Shown one piece after another: positions 34,729 to 45,958 of a stretch of DNA of 64,000 nucleotides; the first letter of the stretch is position 1; the number at the start of each line of letters is the position of its first letter. The translations under genes were made by a program, and so were the position numbers. The DNA comes from Acetobacter orientalis (GTDB taxonomy: Bacteria; Pseudomonadota; Alphaproteobacteria; Acetobacterales; Acetobacteraceae), in contig NZ_BAMX01000007.1 in NCBI RefSeq assembly GCF_000963965.1, positions 1 to 64,000 on the forward strand, written 5' to 3'. The notes under the pieces were generated by a model, which saw only the letters and a program-made list of their open reading frames with translations, did no database searches and had not been told where the DNA came from.

Positions 34729-37569
34729 TTATAAGGTTTCATTCTGCCTTAATGTCCGATCTAGTTCTGACAGCAAACACTTTGCTTCTGACAAATCATA
34801 AATCGTGGAAGGTTCACGTAACCCGTCTTCTACAATTGTGGCAAGCTGCCCCAATGCCTCGTACCCATAAGTACGGGCACTCCCACGTATACGGTGCGCT
34901 ACACGGCGTATACAATCATAGTCGGTTGTTTCAAGCGCCATATACAACGCATTGTGACATTCTTGGCAGGCCTGTAAAAAAAGTGGCAACCCCGCAGCAA
35001 TAAGATCTGCCTCCTGCACAACACTGTCGCCTTGGTTAACCAAGGCGGTTCCACAAACTTCTGAAATTGCTTTGAACAATTCATCAAGCACAACAGGTTT
35101 GGCAACAATATGCTCTATACCAACAGCATGGTAACGTAAAATATCACTCTCTATCACGTTAGCCGTCACGGCAATTATGGGCATACTCGCTATCGTCGTA
35201 TTAAAATGAGTCGTTACGTAATGCGCTATTTCTTCACCCGATATGTCGGGCAAAACCATGTCGAGCAACATAACATCAAAATAAGTATTTTCTATTAATT
35301 CACGTGCTTTTTGACCGCTTTCAGCAACCGTAACATGCATATCAAATGTCGCTAGCATATCTTGCATAACCAGACGATTTTCAGGCGTATCTTCCACCAA
35401 CAAGATACGCAACCCAAAGCGAGGCAAGCTTTTTTCGGCTATGTGTGTTACACGTTCCGGCTCTAGGTCTCTCACAGGTAATGTAAACGTAAATCTGCTT
35501 CCTCCTGCTATATTATCTAAAGAAACTTGTCCCCCCATTGCCGTAGCCAGCCGTTTGACAATCGCAAGGCCTAAACCTGAACCCGGTAAAATATTTGTTT
35601 CTGGCCCACGCACAAACTCTTGAAATAACATTCCCAAAACAGGCGGAGGAATACCCGGCCCACTATTAGTCAACTCAAAGACTACCGCCCACTCTTGCGA
35701 GGCATGCATAGTCGCACGAACCACAAACTGTATAGAACCATTTTTTGTAAATTTTATTGCATTATCAGTAACATTACCTAAAAGCTGTTGAATTCTATCG
35801 GGATCCCCCATCACAAGACTGGGTAATACATCAAATGTATATGTAAAAGCCAACCCAACCTGATGACATCTTTCAGCCATTAAATCAGCAAATTTCTGGC
35901 ATAGCAGAGAAAGATCAAACGGTTTCTGAGCTATTTTTACGCGCCCAGCCTCTAGACGAGACATCTCCAGTATGTCGTCCAACAAACGCACAAGTCCGGC
36001 ACCAGAAAATTTCATCAGGTCTAACCTGCGCCTTTGTTCTTCGCTCGGGTTATCGCGCAACAACAGGGTAGTCATACCAAAAATAGCATTTAAAGGTGTT
36101 CTTACTTCATGGCTCAAATGGGCCAAAAAGCGATCTTTATTAACCGCTTCTTTTTCGGCTAACTCTTTAGCACGATGTAACTCAGTTATGGTTTGCTCCA
36201 GCTGGTACGTTCTTTCTTCTACTTGCCCTTCAAGGCTATTATTCAATGCTGCAAGGGAAGAGGATAATACCTTCACTTTATCAAGTGTTTTTACAAAACG
36301 CTGTCCTAAAACAATAATATGAAAAAGCAACAAGAGCAGCCCTCCTAATGGGGCCACATCAATACCCGATAGCCAATGCGCATACATTAAACCGTCGTGC
36401 AGCACACAGAACAAGAAAATAACGACACCGATACCTAAAACATCTGCACCATATTCTCTATTATAAATCGCGACAGAAACACACCATACATAATAAAATG
36501 CTGAAATAATTAAAAATAAAACCGTAGCATCTCTAAATTGCGTGAAAATATAAACTGGCGTTGAAATAGACAAAAGGCAACCAGATATCGCAAAAGCCGT
36601 AATTAAATTCCCAGCTAAACAATGTAAATGCCCAGGAAACATGACCGCCAAAAGTCTAAAATAAATCGGCCATGGCACATAAATAGAAAGATACTCTATC
36701 CTAAAAAGAACAGACATAGATAATGATGGAAACATCTGGGCAAACACACCGCTTGTGCACCCCAATCTGACAGATAGTGAAATAACCAGAACTAGCAGCC
36801 ACCCCCATCCAGACGACTGCGTTGTGAGCCCAAATGCTGCAATATAAAACGCCAGAATAAGAAGAGCCGCAAATACTCCTGTATCAAATACAAGCCTATA
36901 TTCTCTATTTTTTTCTAAATTATCACGAGTTCCTATTAAAATAGGAGCACTCATACCTCCCTCAAAATGAAAATGATTAGAAACCTCTACTGCTAACGTA
37001 ACTATATGCTGCTCTGGCTCAAGTGTAATAAATTGAGTAAGCGGTGTTTTTGCAATTTCATCTTGAGGTTCCGCTGCAACATGGCCAGCACTCGTAATCT
37101 TATACCCATCTATCCAAATTGCAGAAGCTGAGAGAATTTGAGGAATTTGTAAGCTTATTATAGGCGTATGCGCTGGAAGATATAAAAAAACACGATAAGT
37201 TGCTCTTCCCATACCAGAAAAAGTACCATCTTTATTAGGACGTGTACCACCATAATTCCACAAACGTGGCATATTAACAATTTTGTAAGGCGATTGAATA
37301 GAAGCGGTTGGACGAGAAAGGGTACGACCATCAAGTATGTTACAAAAGACTTGCCACTCACCATTTAAAGGTAAAACATCTTGTAACGCCCACAAACGTA
37401 GGTCAGCTTTGCCATTATGCACTGCTGGGCCATTAACAACAGACAAAGCACTTTTAGAGGTGGAATATAAATAGCCTACAGCAAAAACATTACCTAGAAA
37501 AAATATTGACACAACATATTTTAAAAATATTTTTTTATCTAAAAATAACAATATATTTTTATAGTTCAT
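34729..37569 (-). CDS. Tripartite hybrid sensor kinase with 7TMR-DISM input
   Basis: A 946-residue membrane sensor. A first helix near residues 15-35 is followed by a periplasmic domain of about 170 residues with a beta-sandwich look (LNGEWQVFCNI, LQIPQILSASAIWIDGYKI) as in 7TMR-DISM extracellular domains, which are often thought to bind carbohydrates. Six or seven membrane helices span about 225-420. A coiled coil, a HisKA domain (histidine in LAHLSHEVRTPLNAI near 487), an ATPase domain (DNAIKFTKNG, GSGLGLAIV), a receiver (aspartate in MLLDMVLPD near 769) and a C-terminal HPt domain (histidine in VAHRIRGSARTYG near 888) follow. The phosphorelay is therefore complete and can pass phosphate to the adjacent response regulator. 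Confidence 0.9.
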   Translation of the reverse strand: MNYKNILLFLDKKIFLKYVVSIFFLGNVFAVGYLYSTSKSALSVVNGPAVHNGKADLRLWALQDVLPLNGEWQVFCNILDGRTLSRPTASIQSPYKIVNMPRLWNYGGTRPNKDGTFSGMGRATYRVFLYLPAHTPIISLQIPQILSASAIWIDGYKITSAGHVAAEPQDEIAKTPLTQFITLEPEQHIVTLAVEVSNHFHFEGGMSAPILIGTRDNLEKNREYRLVFDTGVFAALLILAFYIAAFGLTTQSSGWGWLLVLVISLSVRLGCTSGVFAQMFPSLSMSVLFRIEYLSIYVPWPIYFRLLAVMFPGHLHCLAGNLITAFAISGCLLSISTPVYIFTQFRDATVLFLIISAFYYVWCVSVAIYNREYGADVLGIGVVIFLFCVLHDGLMYAHWLSGIDVAPLGGLLLLLFHIIVLGQRFVKTLDKVKVLSSSLAALNNSLEGQVEERTYQLEQTITELHRAKELAEKEAVNKDRFLAHLSHEVRTPLNAIFGMTTLLLRDNPSEEQRRRLDLMKFSGAGLVRLLDDILEMSRLEAGRVKIAQKPFDLSLLCQKFADLMAERCHQVGLAFTYTFDVLPSLVMGDPDRIQQLLGNVTDNAIKFTKNGSIQFVVRATMHASQEWAVVFELTNSGPGIPPPVLGMLFQEFVRGPETNILPGSGLGLAIVKRLATAMGGQVSLDNIAGGSRFTFTLPVRDLEPERVTHIAEKSLPRFGLRILLVEDTPENRLVMQDMLATFDMHVTVAESGQKARELIENTYFDVMLLDMVLPDISGEEIAHYVTTHFNTTIASMPIIAVTANVIESDILRYHAVGIEHIVAKPVVLDELFKAISEVCGTALVNQGDSVVQEADLIAAGLPLFLQACQECHNALYMALETTDYDCIRRVAHRIRGSARTYGYEALGQLATIVEDGLREPSTIYDLSEAKCLLSELDRTLRQNETL

Positions 37570-37608
37570 TATCTAAAAACTTTTGTTATGAAATCATCCT
37601 AAGCATAT

Positions 37609-37630
37609 TCAATATTTTTTCTAATATTGA
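37609..37630. promoter_or_regulatory. AT-rich inverted repeat upstream of the sensor kinase gene
   Basis: TCAATATT (37609-37616) and AATATTGA (37623-37630) flank a six-base centre, 40 bases upstream of the kinase start. It may be a regulator-binding site. In such AT-rich DNA an eight-base match can also arise by chance. Confidence 0.3.
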
Positions 37631-37762
37631 TAGTTACAAAAAATAAAATTACGTGCATAGACATTTTACTCCCGAACCATAAAGACCCATATTTTAATCA
37701 TCATCCTACACGTAAATTCGCTTCCTTCATTGAAGCCAGTAAAAGCTACCAATGAAAACCTC

Positions 37763-38509
37763 TCAATCTGGCCCATGAGCTTCTTTTAAAATATCCTCCA
37801 ATGGCCCGCCAGCTAGCACTTGCCCCTCTTTAAGCCAAATCGCACGATCACAATACTGGCGCAAAGTTTCTGAACTATGCGATGCAATAACCAATATACC
37901 CGCGTTATCCATAATTTTATGCAACCTTGCTCGTGCTTTTTCAGCAAAACGCACATCACCTACCGCAATCATTTCATCCATTAAAATAATATCTGGCTGA
38001 ATGGCGGTCGATACACCAAAGCCAAGCCTCATCGCCATACCGGAAGAATAAGTTCTCATTGGCAAGTCTAAATAAGGTCCAAGCTCTGAGAATTCTGCAA
38101 TCTCGGGTACTAACGCTTTTGCTTGCGCTATACTCATACCGAGAAAAACAGCTCGCAGGATAATGTTTTCTCGACCTGTTTGCTCCGGATCCATACCCAT
38201 AGAGAGATCAAGTAAAGAAGATACACGCCCCTTTATTATGGCAGAGCCAGACGATGGCTCATATACCCCGCCCAGTAAGTGCAGCATTGTTGACTTACCA
38301 GCGCCATTATGCCCAACCAGTGCTAAACGCGTGCCTGTTTTTAAGTGTAGGTTAATATCACGCAAAGCATGAATAACAACACGGTCATCTTTAGCTGACT
38401 GGCCAATATGCCCTCCAACCCGCTTCATTAGGTTACTCTTCAATGAGCGGCTACGCGCGTTATAGATTGAAAATTCTACGCTGGCGTTATCTAACTTAAT
38501 TTCAACCAT
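37763..38509 (-). CDS. Polysaccharide ABC exporter, ATP-binding subunit (KpsT/Wzt-like)
   Basis: A 248-residue ABC ATPase. The Walker A motif GHNGAGKST, the signature YSSGMAMRLGFGV (SSGM is typical of polysaccharide exporters), Walker B IILMDEMIAVGD and the switch histidine in VIASHSSET are all present. At this length it lacks the C-terminal carbohydrate-binding domain of O-antigen Wzt proteins, so it is closer to KpsT-type capsule exporters. The permease gene lies nine bases upstream on the same strand. The two subunits would form an inner-membrane exporter for a lipid-linked glycan. Confidence 0.9.
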   Translation of the reverse strand: MVEIKLDNASVEFSIYNARSRSLKSNLMKRVGGHIGQSAKDDRVVIHALRDINLHLKTGTRLALVGHNGAGKSTMLHLLGGVYEPSSGSAIIKGRVSSLLDLSMGMDPEQTGRENIILRAVFLGMSIAQAKALVPEIAEFSELGPYLDLPMRTYSSGMAMRLGFGVSTAIQPDIILMDEMIAVGDVRFAEKARARLHKIMDNAGILVIASHSSETLRQYCDRAIWLKEGQVLAGGPLEDILKEAHGPD

Positions 38510-38518
38510 AATCGACCA

Positions 38519-39319
38519 TCACAACCAATAAACAATACGGGCACGGAAACGTGCAAAAATATAGCCGCTACCTATCATCAACACCAACAATGTGATTGAT
38601 GATAAAATATAGTCGGACATATCGGGTACTATTCCTAAGAAAGGCTTGCTAACCACATGCATTAACGCTGCCATAGGATTGTATTCAACAATCGCCAGAG
38701 CATTCTTACTCAATGAACTGACTGGCCACATAACGGGTGTAAGAAACATTAGAATTTGCATGATAGCTTGCACAATCTGCGGCAAATCACGAAACCGTGT
38801 ACAAATAACTCCCAAACACAAGCTAGAGAAAAAACCACAGCATAAAATAAAAAATATACCCGGAATCACCAAAAACATATTCCATGAAATTGGATGCAGC
38901 ATACAAACAAAAACTAAAAATATAATAATTATATTATGCAAAAAATTAACAAAATTTCTAATTATTGTTCGGAGTGCAAAAATAGAGCGTGGTATAGGAG
39001 TTTGCTTTATATAACCCTGAGCTTGGACAAAGACAGTAGAGCTTTCAATAATACTAGTAGATAACCAAGTCCATGCCACATAATTACAAGCAACATAAGG
39101 TAGAAAACTCTTAATTTCTTGATGAAAAAGAAAACTATAAACGACGCCTATCGCTACAATAAAAATAAGCATGCTTAATGTAATCCAAAACTGCCCCAGC
39201 TTGGATCGCGCGTAGCGTTGCTTAATATCACCAATTCCCAGCAGCCAAGCTAATTGCCACTTAGAAAACCCTTGAACGATATCTTTTAACGCTAAATTAT
39301 AGTAGCTACCACCGTGCAT
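38519..39319 (-). CDS. Polysaccharide ABC exporter, permease subunit (ABC-2 type)
   Basis: A 266-residue integral membrane protein with about six helices. The N-terminal amphipathic segment (DIKQRYARSKLGQFWITLS) is a hallmark of KpsM/Wzm permeases. Further helices include FIVAIGVVYSFLF, IIIIFLVFVCMLHP and LVLMIGSGYIFARFRARIVY at the end. The ATG has an AGGG sequence seven bases upstream. It partners the ATPase encoded just downstream and probably exports the glycan built by the nearby family 2 glycosyltransferases. Confidence 0.88.
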   Translation of the reverse strand: MHGGSYYNLALKDIVQGFSKWQLAWLLGIGDIKQRYARSKLGQFWITLSMLIFIVAIGVVYSFLFHQEIKSFLPYVACNYVAWTWLSTSIIESSTVFVQAQGYIKQTPIPRSIFALRTIIRNFVNFLHNIIIIFLVFVCMLHPISWNMFLVIPGIFFILCCGFFSSLCLGVICTRFRDLPQIVQAIMQILMFLTPVMWPVSSLSKNALAIVEYNPMAALMHVVSKPFLGIVPDMSDYILSSITLLVLMIGSGYIFARFRARIVYWL

Positions 39320-39582
39320 TAAGAGCCCTAACGCTTATACGACCAAGAATACGCAACGCTTCACGTGCTAGTATCTACAAATACCATTTTTGAGAACTTT
39401 TTACCATAGCTGCCACACCACAATAGAACAGAACCAGGAACAGACTATTCAATAATTCCTTCCAAATCACGCCCAGCATAAAATAATATTCATTTTTATA
39501 CACTGAAAAATTAGATAACAACTTCTATTAAATATAATTTAATATTTCTCAATGTAGAAATTTCGCGCATATCTAGTTTTTA

Positions 39583-40638
39583 TTATGAATATAAAAATTT
39601 TCTTATAATTTTTTTTACAACACTTCTTTTCTCACTAAAATTTTGATCGTAAAATAAACTATTTTTTCCAGAAATATTTTGGAAATACTTATCATCTATG
39701 CAGTAGTTTTCTTTTAAAACTCTATTTCTAACACTATTATTTAGCTCAGAAAATATTTTCTGCAACCCAATTTGCTGATAAATTTTTCCTAAATTATCAT
39801 TTTCTACAAAATATTGTAATATTTTTTCAACTTTCAAATCACGTACTGCATCTGCAGGCAAATCATAAAAACGATCAGAGAAAGCCTCGCTAAACAGGGG
39901 TTCCGATAGATCTTCAAAAAAATTCTCTGCAATAAAATAATGCTCATTCATAATTCTTATATTATTTTCAAGAGTAGAAGAGCTTGTATTTTTTTCAGAT
40001 AAAATACGAAAATAGATAAGAGGATCGTTATCAACGTAAATAGGATATTTTTTTACCAGTCTTACCCACATATCAAAGTCTGGAAGCTGCCTAAAACGAT
40101 TATTATATCCTCCCAAACTTGAATAACATTCACGTTTAATCATACTAGACGGGTGACAAAGACAATTTGAATGATCGAAAAAAAATCTTATCCACTCGGC
40201 TTGCGTCCGATTAGGTTGATCAAATATACGTCCAAACGAAAGGCTATCCTTCTTTAAAACAACGTCCTGTGCATTCACAAATACCGCACGTCCAAAGTGA
40301 CCTGCCATATGATTATTTTTTTCTAAATAATTAAACTGTTTTTCTAATTTTCCCTCCATCCACATATCATCGGAATTAATGAGCGCTACATATTTACCTT
40401 TTGCCTGAGCAAGTAACTCATTATGCACCGTACATGCACCACGATTATTTTGGTGTGGAAAAAACTGTATTCTTTTATCATGAAAAGTTTGAATTATATC
40501 TCTCGTACCATCATTGGAACCATCATCAGCTATTAAGAATTCATATTCCCCAAAAGACTGACGAAGCACACTTTCAATTGCACGGCCAACATATGCGGCG
40601 TGATTATAGCTTGGCATAACAACAGAAATAGGCAGCAT
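39583..40638 (-). CDS. Family 2 glycosyltransferase
   Basis: A 351-residue GT-A glycosyltransferase. It begins LPISVVMPSYNHAAYVGRAI, continues with FLIADDGSNDGT, and has the metal-binding site in ALINSDDMWMEGKLEKQ. WIRFFFDHSNCLCHPSSMI and the C-terminal part are less conserved and probably determine the acceptor. The gene is strongly AT-rich, with A/T-ending codons, unlike the cellulose and pigment genes. It follows the other glycosyltransferase gene on the same strand with about 50 bases between. The sugar transferred is unknown. Confidence 0.88.
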   Translation of the reverse strand: MLPISVVMPSYNHAAYVGRAIESVLRQSFGEYEFLIADDGSNDGTRDIIQTFHDKRIQFFPHQNNRGACTVHNELLAQAKGKYVALINSDDMWMEGKLEKQFNYLEKNNHMAGHFGRAVFVNAQDVVLKKDSLSFGRIFDQPNRTQAEWIRFFFDHSNCLCHPSSMIKRECYSSLGGYNNRFRQLPDFDMWVRLVKKYPIYVDNDPLIYFRILSEKNTSSSTLENNIRIMNEHYFIAENFFEDLSEPLFSEAFSDRFYDLPADAVRDLKVEKILQYFVENDNLGKIYQQIGLQKIFSELNNSVRNRVLKENYCIDDKYFQNISGKNSLFYDQNFSEKRSVVKKIIRKFLYS

Positions 40639-40688
40639 AACAACTCATTTTCATAAAATATTATTTTAATATCAAAAATCATGAATTT

Positions 40689-41555
40689 TCATATCTCTTT
40701 TTTAAATTTTAATATTTTCTTAATTACTTTGATTAAAAACACACCTCCCCATGAAATCTTTGCATTTTCTGTTTTTAGCTTTTTGAAAACATCGTCAAAT
40801 TCTTTATTATATTTATTTTGCATAAGACCTTTACAAAATACAATAGTTTTTATTTGTTCTATTTTTTTCTGCTTTGAACTCAAAGAACTCCATGTCCCAT
40901 TTTCATGTATTCTATAGAAAGATAATGGTTCATGCAAATATATAAAATCACCAAACAATCCAGAAAAAATATTTATAACCCAATCATATGATTTGAAGTT
41001 AAATATCTCTTGTGGAAGCCGCTCTATGACATTCTTTCTATAAACTATAGCTGAAAAATTTCCTGGCAAATTATCTTTGATAATAAAAGGAACATCATAA
41101 TACATACTCCCTCCTTTTCCATGGAGTGTTCTTGTGCCTTGAATACCTATTTTCTCATTAAATAAATAATAATTAGACGAACAAAAGACACAATTTTTAT
41201 TATTTTCCAATGCTATAATTTGTTTCCTGAGTTTTTCATCATTAGCCCAAATATCATCACCCTCCAGAATAGCAATATAATCGCCGATGCATGCTTGGAA
41301 GGCTCTCTGATAATTTTTTGTAATACCAATATTTTTCTCTTGAGAAAGATATTCAAAAGCAAATCGATGATCAATCCCATCATATTCACGAATAATATCT
41401 AATGTTCTATCAGTCGATTTATCATCTGCGACAATTAATTGTATTTTAGAGTTGAATTTTTGCTTTAAAATACTTTCTATAGCCTCCCTTATATAAGATG
41501 CATGATTATAGCTAATAAGAATAATAGATAAATTTATATTTTTTTCGTTTATCAT
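40689..41555 (-). CDS. Family 2 glycosyltransferase
   Basis: A 288-residue GT-A glycosyltransferase. The nucleotide-sugar part has LSIILISYNHASYIREAIES and LIVADDKSTDRT, and the metal-binding acidic cluster is in YIAILEGDDIWANDEKL. Later, NLPGNFSAIVYRKNVIERLP and FLYLHEPLSFYRIHENG-like sequence resemble other surface-polysaccharide glycosyltransferases. It is even more AT-rich than its neighbour, which suggests the pair arrived by transfer. It is probably the first gene of a leftward unit running into the exporter genes. Confidence 0.87.
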   Translation of the reverse strand: MINEKNINLSIILISYNHASYIREAIESILKQKFNSKIQLIVADDKSTDRTLDIIREYDGIDHRFAFEYLSQEKNIGITKNYQRAFQACIGDYIAILEGDDIWANDEKLRKQIIALENNKNCVFCSSNYYLFNEKIGIQGTRTLHGKGGSMYYDVPFIIKDNLPGNFSAIVYRKNVIERLPQEIFNFKSYDWVINIFSGLFGDFIYLHEPLSFYRIHENGTWSSLSSKQKKIEQIKTIVFCKGLMQNKYNKEFDDVFKKLKTENAKISWGGVFLIKVIKKILKFKKEI

Positions 41556-42491
41556 ATTTTACCTAATATTTTTACTATTAACAAAAATTTTATGAGCGTT
41601 TACAAATATTGTGATAAGGCTTCTTTCTTCTAGCTCAAAAAAAATACACTTAGCAATACTTTATCTTCCCAAATTTTATAGCATATGGCTGAAATCCCTC
41701 TTCATACTCATCCACGATGAAGGTCTACTATACGATAGTACAATAAATATAACGTTTATATATTATAATGACTCATATAAATAATAGATAAATATGAAGA
41801 AATAAATTATTAAAAATATATATGATTTTTATTATAAATAAATTCCATAATAATGTAAATTTAATAAATATAATGTGATTCACTGACACGAATAGGCTAT
41901 ATTGCTTGCCCTATATTAAGTTCGCTTTGTAATAAAATTAGCAATGACGGATACATTCTCTGGCAATAACCGCTTGGCTCAATTTTTTGTCAAAACAAGC
42001 CGAGGCAAGCTTGTCTCAGAAATCATCAATACCCTCGATTCAATTTGCATCAAGACGGAAGAAAATCTCTTACACGAAAGTATACTGTGATAATCATTTC
42101 AATTTTAAACATTGTAAATTCTATATACTCCATATATCTTATAACAATATATGATTATTTAATAATATTATAAACTTGTTTGAATTATTTTTTTATTTAA
42201 ACATGCAATGGATCGAAACCTAATTTTATGGCGCTTTAATTTTTTTATTGTGTTTCAAATACTCATCTTTACTTATTCAATAAAAATAAAACTTAAAATT
42301 TATATTGTTAATATTATTAGGAACAACAACCATATTAATGAAATAAATAAGTTTTTAACCCGTAATAATTATTATATAGAAACATAATTATTAGCCATAA
42401 AGTGAGGACTATTGATTCTCGTCAATTTACTATATGTGATTTTTATATAAACGCTCTTTCTGTAATTAGATAAACTTTAAGGAACCTCATT
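41556..42491. other. Long AT-rich region without a convincing gene
   Basis: About 936 bases of very AT-rich DNA between the divergent glycosyltransferase and aspT genes. It must hold the promoters of both. The only stretch with ordinary base composition is about 41935-42090, which contains a 48-codon frame listed separately. No transposase remnant or clear repeat was recognised. Confidence 0.5.
41944..42090 (+). CDS. Possible small protein, 48 residues, unidentified
   Basis: A short frame from ATG 41944 to TGA 42090 (starting MTDTFSGNNRLAQFFVKTS) lies in an island whose composition is closer to coding DNA than the flanking sequence. There is no clear ribosome-binding site and I recognise no family. 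It could be a small protein, or the stump of a larger gene left by deletion. Low confidence. Confidence 0.2.
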   Translation: MTDTFSGNNRLAQFFVKTSRGKLVSEIINTLDSICIKTEENLLHESIL

Positions 42492-44183
42492 TTGCACGCA
42501 CTCACTCATTCTCTATCCAATCTGTTTGGAGCGTGCCCGGAAATTGCCCTGTTCCTTGCCCTTGTTATTGGGTGCTGGATTGGACGTTTCCGCTTTGGTT
42601 CATTCCAGCTCGGTGGCGTAGCAGGCTCTCTGCTTGCTGCTGTGCTTATTAGCCAAGTCGGCGTTCATATTGATTCGGGCATTAAAAACGTTTTGTTTGC
42701 CCTCTTTATCTATGCCGTGGGTTATCAAAGCGGGCCTCAGTTCTTTCGCTCTCTTGGGCGGCAGTCCTTGCGCGAAATTTTAATGGCGGTTGTTCTAGCC
42801 CTGTCCGGCCTGCTTACCGTTGTGGCCGTGGCACGCCTTTTCCATCTCGACAAAGGACTTTCGGCCGGGTTAGCGGCTGGTGGGCTCACGCAATCTGCTA
42901 TTATTGGTACGGCTGGTTCTTCTTTGGAGAAACTTGGCCTGCCACTGGCACAAGTGCAGCAGCTACAGGGGAATGTCGCTGTCGGGTATGCTGTAACCTA
43001 TATTTTTGGTTCGATTGGCCCCATTCTACTCTGTATTAATGTGCTGCCTTGGCTGATGAAGCGCAGCATTCGTGACGATGCCCTTAAAGCCGAGGCCGAG
43101 CAGGCTGGCGGTGTACATGTATTAGGGGAAGGTGAGGTCACTGCCCTGCCAACATTAGTTGGGCGTGTCTACCGTGTTGCACAGGCTGGCCTCACGATTG
43201 CCGAGGTCGAAAGCTGGGCGTCTGGCGTTGTTGTCGAACAAGTTCTACGCAATGGCAAAACAACCAGCATCAGCCCTGATTTCACCCTAAACGCAGATGA
43301 TCAGGTGCTGCTGGTTGGGCAACGCACCAACGTACTGGCAACAGGGCAAAAGTTGGGTCAGGAACTGGGCGATGTGCCCGGCATGAGCCTCTCTCTGCTA
43401 CGCCGCAATGTGGTTTTGTCCCGCCCCGACTTTACAGGCAAAACGGTGCATGAGTGCGCGCAATCTCTTTCATCTGCTGCGCGCCACGGGGTATATTTGG
43501 TCGCGTTTTTGCGAGACGGCAAAACCCTTCCAGCCTCTCCCGACATGACAGTGCAGGCCGGAGATATTGTGACACTACTCGGCACATCAGAAGATGTGCA
43601 GCGTGTAGCCGCACAAATTGGCACTATTCTGGTGCCTAGCATCAAAACAGACCTCATTTTCCACTCCTTAGGTGTAGCACTCGGTTTGCTTATTGGGTTG
43701 GGGGTTGTGCATTTGGGGTCTATTCCGCTCACTTTAGGCAGTGGCGGGGGTGCTCTTCTTTCTGGCCTGCTGTTTGGTTGGTATCAAAACCGCCACCCTC
43801 TTAAAGGCAACATGCCAACAGCCGCATCTGCATTGTTGGTGGATATTGGACTGGCTGGATTTGTGGCGGTTACAGGCCTGCAAAGTGGCCAACAAGCCAT
43901 ACAAACCATTATGCAGCACGGCATTACCCTTTTTCTACTGGGTGTTGTGGTTACCCTCTTACCCCTCACTCTTACTATGCTGTTTGGTCGCTATGTACTG
44001 CGGTACGACAATACCGCAGTTTTTGCTGGCGCTCTGGCGGGTTCACGCAGTGCCAACCCGGCCTTTGGGGAAGTGTTGAACAAGGCAGGCAATGCCGTAC
44101 CAACCACTCCCTTTGCCATTACCTACGCCGTGGCAAACGTGCTGTTGACCCTGCTCGGCCCACTTGTTGTCGCCTTTTCCTAA
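42492..44183 (+). CDS. aspT: Aspartate:alanine antiporter AspT
   Basis: A 563-residue transporter of the AAEx family. Membrane helices fill about residues 10-185 and 385-560. The central cytoplasmic part carries two TrkA-C-like domains (for example LNADDQVLLVGQRTNVL and VQAGDIVTLLGTSEDVQ). GGLTQSAIIGTAGSSLEKLG and the C-terminal AGSRSANPAFGEVLNKAG are conserved family stretches. It exchanges external aspartate for internal alanine. With the decarboxylase that follows, each cycle consumes a cytoplasmic proton and moves net charge, which supports pH homeostasis and proton-motive force. The start is TTG 42492, preceded by AAGGAACC. The decarboxylase gene begins 26 bases after the stop. Confidence 0.92.
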   Translation: MHALTHSLSNLFGACPEIALFLALVIGCWIGRFRFGSFQLGGVAGSLLAAVLISQVGVHIDSGIKNVLFALFIYAVGYQSGPQFFRSLGRQSLREILMAVVLALSGLLTVVAVARLFHLDKGLSAGLAAGGLTQSAIIGTAGSSLEKLGLPLAQVQQLQGNVAVGYAVTYIFGSIGPILLCINVLPWLMKRSIRDDALKAEAEQAGGVHVLGEGEVTALPTLVGRVYRVAQAGLTIAEVESWASGVVVEQVLRNGKTTSISPDFTLNADDQVLLVGQRTNVLATGQKLGQELGDVPGMSLSLLRRNVVLSRPDFTGKTVHECAQSLSSAARHGVYLVAFLRDGKTLPASPDMTVQAGDIVTLLGTSEDVQRVAAQIGTILVPSIKTDLIFHSLGVALGLLIGLGVVHLGSIPLTLGSGGGALLSGLLFGWYQNRHPLKGNMPTAASALLVDIGLAGFVAVTGLQSGQQAIQTIMQHGITLFLLGVVVTLLPLTLTMLFGRYVLRYDNTAVFAGALAGSRSANPAFGEVLNKAGNAVPTTPFAITYAVANVLLTLLGPLVVAFS

Positions 44184-44203
44184 AAAATACTTATAAAGGA
44201 TAA

Positions 44204-45798
<1,595 letters not shown>

Positions 45799-45799
<1 letters not shown>

Positions 45800-45816
45800 C
45801 TCTTGCACGCAAGAGT
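45799..45816 (+). terminator. Short hairpin at the aspD stop codon
   Basis: ACTCTTG and CAAGAGT form a 7-bp stem with a four-base loop, starting within the last codon. GTTT follows. It is a possible terminator for the aspT-aspD unit. Confidence 0.45.
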
Positions 45817-45860
45817 GTTTCGTCACGTGAGATAGAAACTCTTACTCCATGCAATGAGCA

Positions 45861-45915
45861 AGCGCGCTACTAGGTTTGAAGCTTTATGGCTTTTACCAAG
45901 CAGCGCGCTACGTTT
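45861..45915 (+). terminator. Possible larger hairpin before the barrel protein gene
   Basis: AGCGCGCT occurs at 45861-45868 and 45902-45909. Being self-complementary, the two copies can pair as a long-range stem. The second copy is followed by ACGTTTTTG. This may be the main terminator of aspT-aspD. Confidence 0.4.
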
Positions 45916-45958
45916 TTGATATCATGCCTTTGCTTGATAAGGTACCACAGGCTTCAAC

